Assembly: GCA_008636095.1 (NCBI GenBank)
Contig: VSJD01000005.1
Coordinates: forward strand, 1 to 10,000
Direction: 5' to 3'
Origin: Kiritimatiellota bacterium
GTDB lineage: Bacteria > Verrucomicrobiota > Kiritimatiellia > JAAZAB01
Length of the DNA: 10,000 nucleotides
This document shows, in pieces, positions 1 to 5,414 of the stretch. Made by a program: the position numbers and the translations under genes. Positions within the stretch are counted from its first letter, which is position 1. Every line of letters begins with the position of its first letter. Below the pieces are notes generated by a model. That model worked only from the letters and a program-made list of their open reading frames with translations, was not told the origin of the DNA and ran no database searches.

Positions 1-6
1 ACAACC

Positions 7-780
7 ATGAACCCTGATACTTCCATATCAATGCAGGAAACCAACCTGCGGAACCTGTTGAATACCGGCGCGTTCCGGTTCGTGGATGAGCGTACGCCCT
101 GGTTCCCTTATACCTCCGGACAGGTAGGCCCTTACTATGTCCAGAGTACCACGGTGGAAAAGGATGGGCTTGCCTATGCCATGGCTATCCAATCGCTCGT
201 CGGCCTGATTCAGACAGAGGTTGGCGCGTTTGACGCCATTTCCGGCGGTGAGACGCGTGACTGGGATTTCTCTAATCCGGTTGCCATTGCCTTGCACAAG
301 CCGCATCTTAAGATGTATAAGGACGGCAAAGTACTGGGCGCCGACATCGCGGGGAAAACCTTCCTCCACGTAGCTGACCTGAATAACGAGGGCTCGTCGG
401 TGCGGGATTACTGGAAACCGATCATCGAGCAAGGCGGCGGCCGACTGGTTGGCGTGGTTTCGTTCGTGGACCGCATGGAAGACGGGTTCACGGTTCTGAA
501 AGAACTGGGCATCCAACTGTTCTGTGTCGTGCCCTTAGATGCGCGCGCCTGGGGTATCGCATTGGAAACCGGGCATCTCTCCGCGGCGCTTCATGCGCAG
601 ATGGTCGCACGCCAAAACGACCGGGATGCCTGGGCCGAACGCGCCCTGCTGGGCCATCCGGATTATTTCCGCCGATTTCATCAGGATCCCAAGACCCACG
701 CCAAAGCCGCCAGGATTATAAACACTTACACCCGGATCAGCGCCGACCTTGCGCGCATTGTGAAGCACCATGAGAATTGA
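7..780 (+). CDS. pyrE: PyrE-like orotate phosphoribosyltransferase (divergent)
   Basis: Probable phosphoribosyltransferase joining orotate and PRPP to give OMP in pyrimidine synthesis, in the cytoplasm. The N-terminal half has an OPRT-like TSGQVGPYY (residues 36-44), then SGGETRDWDFS (79-89), a lysine-rich segment HKPHLKMYKDGK (97-108) where OPRTs carry their catalytic loop, and VADLNNEGSS (122-131) at the PRPP-binding position. The usual form of that last motif is V(D/E)DVxTxGxS, so the first acidic residue is replaced by Ala and the TTG/TAG part by NEG. The protein has 257 residues against about 213 in E. coli PyrE; the excess is a helical-looking tail after residue 180. Its end overlaps the start of pyrC by 11 bp, which supports a pyrimidine role. 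The ATG at 7 is taken as start; the ATG at 31 (Met9) is an alternative, and the window edge hides any ribosome-binding site for the first. The superfamily is clear; substrate specificity is inferred from context. Confidence 0.75.
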   Translation: MNPDTSISMQETNLRNLLNTGAFRFVDERTPWFPYTSGQVGPYYVQSTTVEKDGLAYAMAIQSLVGLIQTEVGAFDAISGGETRDWDFSNPVAIALHKPHLKMYKDGKVLGADIAGKTFLHVADLNNEGSSVRDYWKPIIEQGGGRLVGVVSFVDRMEDGFTVLKELGIQLFCVVPLDARAWGIALETGHLSAALHAQMVARQNDRDAWAERALLGHPDYFRRFHQDPKTHAKAARIINTYTRISADLARIVKHHEN

Positions 781-1726
781 TCCCCATGTCCATTGCCGCG
801 ACGGCAAACAGGCTTACAAGGAAACCATTGCCCACGTCCTGAAACTGTGCGACGAGCAAGGGGTGGACATGATTTTCGATATGCCCAACACGGACCCGCC
901 GCTCCTGACGGAACGCGACATGCAGGCGCGCCTGGCGCTTGTCCCGCGTGCGGACCTGAAGCGCTACCGGCTTTACCTGGGCGCCACGACCGACGAAAGA
1001 CAATTACGCGAAGCCGTCAATCTGGTCAACCAGTGCTACCAGGTCATTGGCATCAAACTCTACGCCGGCCATTCGGTGGGCGCCCTTGCCATGGCACGCG
1101 AGGCAGATCAAAGGAAAGTATACGCGCTTTTGGCCGCCGCCGATTACCACGGTGTGCTGGCGGTGCACGCCGAGAAAGAGACCCTGTTCACGCGCAGTTT
1201 TGATGCCGCGCAGCCGGCCAGTCACAGCCTGGCCCGTCCGCCCCAGGCGGAAACGGCCTCGATCGCCGATCAGATCGCGTTCGCCCGGGCGGCTAATTTC
1301 CAGGGAACCTTGCACATCTGCCACCTTTCCACCGCGGCGTCGTTGGAACTTGTCAAGACGGCACGGCAGGACCTGAATATCACCTGCGGGGTCACGCCCC
1401 ACCACCTGCTGTGGTCAGCGGATCACATGAAAGGCCGGGAAGGCCTGCTTTACAAGGTCAACCCGCCGTTGCGCGAGTTGGCTGACACCATCGCACTACG
1501 CCAGGCGCTCAAGCGGGGCGAAATTGACTGGATCGAAACGGACCACGCACCCCACGCCATCAGCGAAAAACTGTACCCGCCCTACGAATCCGGCTATCCT
1601 TCGCTCTGCCTGTACCGGTCGCTGGTGGAGGATATTTTACCCTACTGGGGGGTGAGCGAAGCCACGATCAAGGACATTACCTGTACTGCCATTCAGCGGG
1701 TTTTTGGAGAAAGGAAATTCTTATGA
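770..1726 (+). CDS. pyrC: Dihydroorotase
   Basis: Zinc amidohydrolase that interconverts N-carbamoyl-aspartate and dihydroorotate, the third step of pyrimidine synthesis. The whole metal site is visible: HVHCR (residues 6-10), DMPNT (37-41), GIKLY with Lys96 as the probable carboxylated lysine, His133 in AVHAE, HICHLST (182-188, metal His at 182 or 185), KVNPPLR (229-235) and the catalytic Asp258 in TDHAPH. The DHAPH and NPPLR signatures are those of the class I family, yet the protein has only 318 residues. It starts almost at the HVH motif, so it lacks the N-terminal beta-sandwich of the usual ~420-residue class I enzymes. The start codon lies inside the end of the pyrE-like gene and has only a weak GAAG upstream, so translational coupling is likely. 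Its last 4 bases overlap the argG start. Confidence 0.93.
   Translation: MRIDPHVHCRDGKQAYKETIAHVLKLCDEQGVDMIFDMPNTDPPLLTERDMQARLALVPRADLKRYRLYLGATTDERQLREAVNLVNQCYQVIGIKLYAGHSVGALAMAREADQRKVYALLAAADYHGVLAVHAEKETLFTRSFDAAQPASHSLARPPQAETASIADQIAFARAANFQGTLHICHLSTAASLELVKTARQDLNITCGVTPHHLLWSADHMKGREGLLYKVNPPLRELADTIALRQALKRGEIDWIETDHAPHAISEKLYPPYESGYPSLCLYRSLVEDILPYWGVSEATIKDITCTAIQRVFGERKFL
1706..1722 (+). promoter_or_regulatory. Ribosome-binding site of argG inside pyrC
   Basis: A purine-rich GGAGAAAGGA (1706-1715) ends 7 bases before the argG ATG at 1723. It lies in the last codons of pyrC. It fixes the argG start and shows that argG can recruit ribosomes itself despite the ATGA overlap. Confidence 0.75.
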
Positions 1727-2958
1727 CGATCAATGAATTGAAGAACGAAAAAGTCGGCCTGTGTGTCTCCGGCGGCCTGGACAGCCGGACCATCACAAAA
1801 AAACTCGTTGACCTTGGGATTGACGTCGTGTGTTTCACGGCCGACCTCGGCCAGCCGGACGAATCCGATATTCGCGCCATCCGGAAGCGCATGGCGCCCT
1901 GCGGCGCGAACACGGTGATCGTGGACCTCAAGCGCGCTTTTGCCGAGGCCTGCTTTGAGGTCATCAAGGCCCAGGCCATGTATGACGGCGGCTACTGGAA
2001 CAGTACTGGGCTGGCGCGGGCGGTGACCGTGCAGGGCCTGATCCCTGAAATGAAAAAGCGCGGCTGTACGGTGCTGGCGCACGGGGCCACCGGACGGGGC
2101 AACGACCAGGTCCGCTTTGAACGCTACACCAATGTGCTGGCCCCAAAGATGAACGTGTATGCGCCATGGCGCGATCCTACCTTGCTGAATGAATTTCCCG
2201 GCCGCATCCAGATGGCGGCCTACCTTAAGAGCTTCGGCATCGATACCAACGCCTCCGGCAAAAAAAAATATTCCACCGACGCCAACCTGGCGGGGCTTTC
2301 CCACGAAGCCGAGGACCTGGAAAGCCTGCAAACCCCCTGTACAATTGTCACGCCCACTATGGGCGTGTGGCCGAACAAGGCCCCGGACAAAGTGGAGTGT
2401 TTTAGCGTGCATTTTGCGAAGGCGCGTGCCACCCATCTCAACGGCAAAAAAGTCGCACCACTGGAAGCCATGCGCATGGCCAACCGGATTGGAGGACGGA
2501 ACGGTATCGGCATGAAGAACGCCTTGGAAAACCGGATCATCGGCACCAAGAGCCGCGGTGTTTATGAAGCGCCCGGCATGGAACTGCTGGGCCGTTGCCT
2601 GGAGTATGTTTATCAGGCGACCATGGACCGGCGCGCGACCCTGCTGTTCAAGCAACTCTCGAACTTGGTGGCCAATCAGATCTATGACGGCCGCTATTTC
2701 GACCCAGCCACGCGCGCGGCCATGGCCGCCATAAACGTTTTGGCCGCATCCGCCACGGGTGTCGTGCAGGTGGGCCTTTACAAGGGCAACATCTATTTTC
2801 AAAAATTGACCGATTGTACCGGCTCGCTCTATAATCCGGCGGATTCTTCCATGGAAGCCAGCCGCGGGTTAAACCCGGTCAGCTCGCAGGGCTTTCTGGA
2901 AATCCAAAGTGTTGAGGCCCGCAGTCTGGCAAGGGCGGGGCAAATCAAGAAGCGCTAA
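1723..2958 (+). CDS. argG: Argininosuccinate synthase
   Basis: Condenses citrulline and aspartate, using ATP, to argininosuccinate, the penultimate step of arginine synthesis. The N-type ATP pyrophosphatase loop SGGLDS (residues 16-21) is followed by TADLGQ (39-44), a citrulline-site-like YDGGYWNSTGLARA (87-100) and GATGRGNDQVRFE (121-133), the family's most diagnostic motif. The 411 residues fit the usual ~400. Two places differ from textbook ArgG: SGGLDS-R where SGGLDTS is common, and YDGGYWNST where YEGRYPLxT is common, so this is a divergent subfamily. The start is fixed by AAGGA 7 bases upstream, and the ATG overlaps the pyrC stop (ATGA), so it is the last gene of a pyr-pyr-arg run. Its 3' end overlaps the convergent pyrB by 14 bp. 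A run of nine A (2260-2268) encodes the Lys codons after Gly179 and leaves the frame intact. Confidence 0.93.
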   Translation: MTINELKNEKVGLCVSGGLDSRTITKKLVDLGIDVVCFTADLGQPDESDIRAIRKRMAPCGANTVIVDLKRAFAEACFEVIKAQAMYDGGYWNSTGLARAVTVQGLIPEMKKRGCTVLAHGATGRGNDQVRFERYTNVLAPKMNVYAPWRDPTLLNEFPGRIQMAAYLKSFGIDTNASGKKKYSTDANLAGLSHEAEDLESLQTPCTIVTPTMGVWPNKAPDKVECFSVHFAKARATHLNGKKVAPLEAMRMANRIGGRNGIGMKNALENRIIGTKSRGVYEAPGMELLGRCLEYVYQATMDRRATLLFKQLSNLVANQIYDGRYFDPATRAAMAAINVLAASATGVVQVGLYKGNIYFQKLTDCTGSLYNPADSSMEASRGLNPVSSQGFLEIQSVEARSLARAGQIKKR

Positions 2959-4036
2959 CGTCTTGGAATTCGCGAATTGCTTCGAAGCACTCGAAGATGG
3001 AGGCCAGCAGGGCCACGCGGATCCACATGCCGTTGCGCACCTGGCGCCAATAGACGGCACGCGGATCACGGTCCACGGCAACAGCGATTTCCTGGCGGCG
3101 TGGCAAGGGATGCATGATCACGGCATGCGGCTGAAGAAGCTTGAGGTGCTCCGCCGTAAAACTGAATTTGGAAATATCAATCTTGCCGCTGTCCCCCGTC
3201 TTTTCATCCCATTCATCCTGGATGCGTGTCATGTAAATGGCGTCGGCCGCGGGAATAACTTTTTCAAAATCACTGCCGACTTCGAACTCGATGCGGGCCG
3301 TTCGCAGGAGATCAAGGATATCATCCTTGATCTGTAACGGCGGCGGTGCGATAAAGTATTGTTTTACACCCTGGTAGCGGGTCAGCAGGAACGCGAGTGA
3401 GCGCACCGTACGGCCCCGGGCAAGGTCGCCCACGAACACCACTTTCTTGTGGTCTATGCCACCGCGCGTTTCAAAACTGCGCTGGAGGGTGTAAATATCG
3501 AGCAGCGCCTGGGTCGGGTGTTGGTCCTTGCCGGAACCGGCGCTGATGATCGGCACGGGCCGTTCGGTGTTGGAAAGCACCCAGGCCATTTTTTCCGCGA
3601 GGCCGCCGACGGCACTGCGCATGATAATGACATCGGCAAACGAGCTGAACGTGCGGATAGAATCCTCCTGGGTTTCGCCTTTCATTTCGCTGGACGTGGA
3701 AATATCGCGCACTTCCACTGTTTTCATGCCCAGGATCTGGCAGGCGGAATGAAAGGAGAGGAACGTGCGTGTGCTGGGTTGCGAGAAATAGAGCATCGCC
3801 GTCCGGTGCGCAAGCAGGCTGCGCAGAAAATCCATGCCGGTTTTGCGCTTGGCAATCTGGCGGATGCGCGTGGCCATCATACCCAGTTCCTCCAACAGCG
3901 GCCGCGTGAACTGCTGGGCCATTAATACATGAAAAGGGCGCAAGCCCAAGTTAAAGCACTCGGCCTTCTGCAGTGGCGCCAGGCTCTGCAGGTCATCCCA
4001 ATCCATTTCCGCCAGCGTGCGCATTGTTGAACTCAT
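2945..4036 (-). CDS. pyrB: Aspartate carbamoyltransferase catalytic chain
   Basis: Transfers the carbamoyl group of carbamoyl phosphate to aspartate, the committed step of pyrimidine synthesis. Carbamoyl-phosphate motif STRTF at residues 88-92, KGE (119-121, loop lysine), Arg140, HPTQALLD (173-180), GDLARGRTVRSL (203-214), RIQDEW (271-276, aspartate site) and HPLPR (309-313) are all in order, and the C-terminal DPRAVYWRQVRNGMWIRVALL region is typical. The second Arg of the usual STRTR is Phe92. At 363 residues it is about 50 longer than E. coli PyrB, mainly through an N-terminal extension before the first helix. No pyrI regulatory gene is adjacent. AGGA ends 4 bases before the ATG at 4036; Met5 and Met11 are possible alternatives. 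It lies 193 bp downstream of argF on the same strand and may be co-transcribed with it. Its end overlaps the argG end. Confidence 0.93.
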   Translation of the reverse strand: MSSTMRTLAEMDWDDLQSLAPLQKAECFNLGLRPFHVLMAQQFTRPLLEELGMMATRIRQIAKRKTGMDFLRSLLAHRTAMLYFSQPSTRTFLSFHSACQILGMKTVEVRDISTSSEMKGETQEDSIRTFSSFADVIIMRSAVGGLAEKMAWVLSNTERPVPIISAGSGKDQHPTQALLDIYTLQRSFETRGGIDHKKVVFVGDLARGRTVRSLAFLLTRYQGVKQYFIAPPPLQIKDDILDLLRTARIEFEVGSDFEKVIPAADAIYMTRIQDEWDEKTGDSGKIDISKFSFTAEHLKLLQPHAVIMHPLPRRQEIAVAVDRDPRAVYWRQVRNGMWIRVALLASIFECFEAIREFQDVSAS

Positions 4037-4048
4037 CGTTTCCTACCC

Positions 4049-4078
4049 CCCGATCCGCGCGTAAGCGCGCAAATCGGG
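4049..4078 (-). promoter_or_regulatory. Hairpin directly upstream of the pyrB ribosome-binding site
   Basis: Inverted repeat: CCCGAT (4049-4054) pairs with ATCGGG (4073-4078), and GCGCG (4057-4061) with CGCGC (4066-4070). That gives 6 + 5 bp with a 2x2 internal loop and a TAAG tetraloop on the + strand. In the pyrB transcript it would end 12 nt before the ATG, just ahead of the TAGGA ribosome-binding site. There is no U-tract after it, so it is a poor intrinsic terminator. A leader element affecting pyrB translation or RNA stability is a reasonable reading, not proven. Confidence 0.45.
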
Positions 4079-4086
4079 AATGATTT

Positions 4087-4165
4087 ATGGTTTATGGTCA
4101 ATGGTTGATGCGGCCTGATCGATCCATCCGGAAATGGTTGATGGTTCAGGGCTAATGGTTGATGC
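4087..4165 (+). repeat. Heptad tandem array, ATGG-phased
   Basis: The tetramer ATGG (or a one-base variant) recurs every 7 bases at 4087, 4094, 4101 and 4108, then in a second block at 4134, 4141, 4148, 4155 and 4162. Units look like TTNATGG. The two blocks end alike: 4100-4122 and 4154-4176 match at 20 of 23 bases, a second-order repeat with a 54-base period. It fills much of the spacer between argF and pyrB. No gene is visible here. Confidence 0.8.
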
Positions 4166-4205
4166 AGTCTGATAGAACGCACGACTTTACCCCGTCGAGA
4201 TCGAG

Positions 4206-4237
4206 TCATTTACCATTAACCATCCCCCATTAACCAT
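4206..4237 (-). repeat. Inverted heptad array overlapping the end of argF
   Basis: On the + strand, TCAT at 4206 and CCAT at 4213, 4220, 4227 and 4234 recur with an exact 7-base period. It is the inverse of the ATGG array at 4087-4165: 4227-4238 is the reverse complement of 4133-4144 at 11 of 12 positions, so the two could pair as a large stem in the argF-pyrB transcript. The array supplies the final Asn-Gly-stop codons of argF (4230-4238). Confidence 0.75.
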
Positions 4238-5231
4238 TGCTTTCCGCCAAGGTTGCCACCATTAATGCCTTAATGGTGTGCATCCGGTTCTCGGCCTGGT
4301 CAAAAACCCTGGAAAACGGCGCTTCAAACACCTCGTCCGTGACTTCCAGCGCCCCCAGCGTACGGGTCAGCTCCGTTGCGTGGTTATGGAAGGCCGGCAG
4401 GCAGTGCAGAAAAATAACACCGTTCCGATCCGCGTTGCCGGTTTGCCGTATGAGGTTCATGTTGACCTGGTATGGTTTCAGGAGCCTCAGTCGCTCGTCA
4501 AATTTAGATTCCTCGCCCATGGAGACCCAGACATCCGTATAAATAACATGGGCGCCGACCACGGCCTTGGCTGGATCCGGCTCCACCGTCACCGTGCAGG
4601 CGTTCCGACGTGCTACAGCGGAAACTTCGTCCAGACACGCCTGGGCAGGCGCAAGTTCCCGTGGCGTGCAATCCACGAAATGGGCGCCAGTCTTAGCGCA
4701 CCCCATCATGAGGGAAAGGCACACGTTGTTGCGACCGTCACCCATATAGACCACCTTAAGGCCTTTCAGACGGTGAAAATATTCGCGGATGGTCATCAGG
4801 TCCGCCAGTGCCTGCGTGGGATGAGCGTCGTCCGTCAGCCCATTCCAGACCGGCACGCCGGCATACTGCGCCAGGATTTCAACGGTTTCCTGTTTAAAGC
4901 CCCGGAACTGGATGGCATCGAACATGCGACCCAGTACGCGGGCGGAATCCTTGATGGATTCCTTCTTGCCCAAATGAATGTCATGCATGCCCAGAAATTC
5001 CACACTGCCGCCCTCGTCCACGGCGGCCACGGTGAAGGCTGAGCGCGTTCGGGTGGATGCCTTTTCAAAAATCAACGCAATGTTTTTCCGCGCCAGGAGG
5101 TTGCCGCGCACCCCTCGTTTCTTTTTGCGCTTCAGGTGGTCTGCCAAATCCAGCAGGTAGATCAGCTCGTCATCCGATAGATCGGAGATCTTCAGCAGAT
5201 TACGGCCCTTGAGATTGATCCGTTTTTTCAT
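4230..5231 (-). CDS. argF: Ornithine carbamoyltransferase
   Basis: Makes citrulline from ornithine and carbamoyl phosphate in arginine synthesis. The carbamoyl-phosphate motif STRTR is at residues 59-63, with Gln108-Phe-Arg110, NGLTDDAHPTQ (130-140), the ornithine loop SMGEE (237-241) and the catalytic HCLPAFH (276-282). The SMG and HCLP signatures separate it from ATCase. The start at 5231 gives 333 residues, the same size as E. coli OTC (334), and has GAAAGG 9 bases upstream. An upstream in-frame ATG at 5267 would add 12 residues (MVLNAGAERSSH) but lacks a good site, so it is rejected. The last two codons and the stop are built from a heptad repeat. pyrB follows 193 bp downstream on the same strand; the divergent addB-like gene begins 183 bp upstream. 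The anabolic role is inferred from argG nearby; a catabolic OTC (arginine deiminase pathway) is less likely since no arcA or arcC is present. Confidence 0.93.
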   Translation of the reverse strand: MKKRINLKGRNLLKISDLSDDELIYLLDLADHLKRKKKRGVRGNLLARKNIALIFEKASTRTRSAFTVAAVDEGGSVEFLGMHDIHLGKKESIKDSARVLGRMFDAIQFRGFKQETVEILAQYAGVPVWNGLTDDAHPTQALADLMTIREYFHRLKGLKVVYMGDGRNNVCLSLMMGCAKTGAHFVDCTPRELAPAQACLDEVSAVARRNACTVTVEPDPAKAVVGAHVIYTDVWVSMGEESKFDERLRLLKPYQVNMNLIRQTGNADRNGVIFLHCLPAFHNHATELTRTLGALEVTDEVFEAPFSRVFDQAENRMHTIKALMVATLAESNG

Positions 5232-5414
5232 GTGACTCGACCTTTCAGCTCCCGCATTAAGTACCATGCGTATCCATTCTTATCACAAGGCCCCGTTCTG
5301 GCAAGCATATTTCTCGGAACGAAAAACATCATCTGCCATTTTATTCTGCTAATTAACCGGCATGATGGTATGATAATTACGAATGCATAGATGGGGTAAT
5401 ACCAAAAGAAGGTT
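5232..5414. other. Divergent intergenic region, argF / addB-like
   Basis: The 183 bp between the divergent starts is more AT-rich than the genes around it and contains no plausible ORF. It should hold promoters for both sides. I see a reasonable candidate for argF (5277-5304). For the addB-like gene I see only a TATGATAAT-like stretch at 5369-5377 without a good -35. No clear ArgR box was found. Confidence 0.6.
5277..5304 (-). promoter_or_regulatory. Candidate sigma70-type promoter of argF
   Basis: On the - strand TTGCCA (5304-5299) is followed after 16 bases by TAAGAA (5282-5277). Transcription would start near 5270 and give a leader of about 40 nt with the GAAAGG ribosome-binding site before the ATG at 5231. 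The match is partial and judged by eye. Confidence 0.35.

Noticed and set aside
2260..2268. Run of nine A in argG (and eight T at 5468-5475 in the addB-like gene) as a programmed frameshift site
   Set aside because: Both frames continue with conserved sequence on each side, and the shifted frames give no sensible extension. Ordinary Lys and Phe codons.
1693..2802. Open 369-codon frame on the - strand opposite argG
   Set aside because: It mirrors the argG coding frame, has a His/Gly/Val-rich composition with no recognisable motif, and argG is unambiguous. Typical antisense shadow of GC-rich codons.
2909..3925. Two + strand open frames (2909-3337 and 3449-3925) opposite pyrB
   Set aside because: Both lie within the clear pyrB gene and show no domain; complement shadows.
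4037..4086. Intrinsic terminator between argF and pyrB
   Set aside because: The hairpin at 4049-4078 has no T-tract on either strand.
4278..5042. Open 254-codon frame on the + strand opposite argF
   Set aside because: Entirely inside argF, no family motif, composition of an antisense frame.
5232..5267. N-terminal extension of argF from an ATG at 5267
   Set aside because: The ATG at 5231 has GAAAGG at good spacing and gives the standard OTC length; the extension looks like leader DNA.
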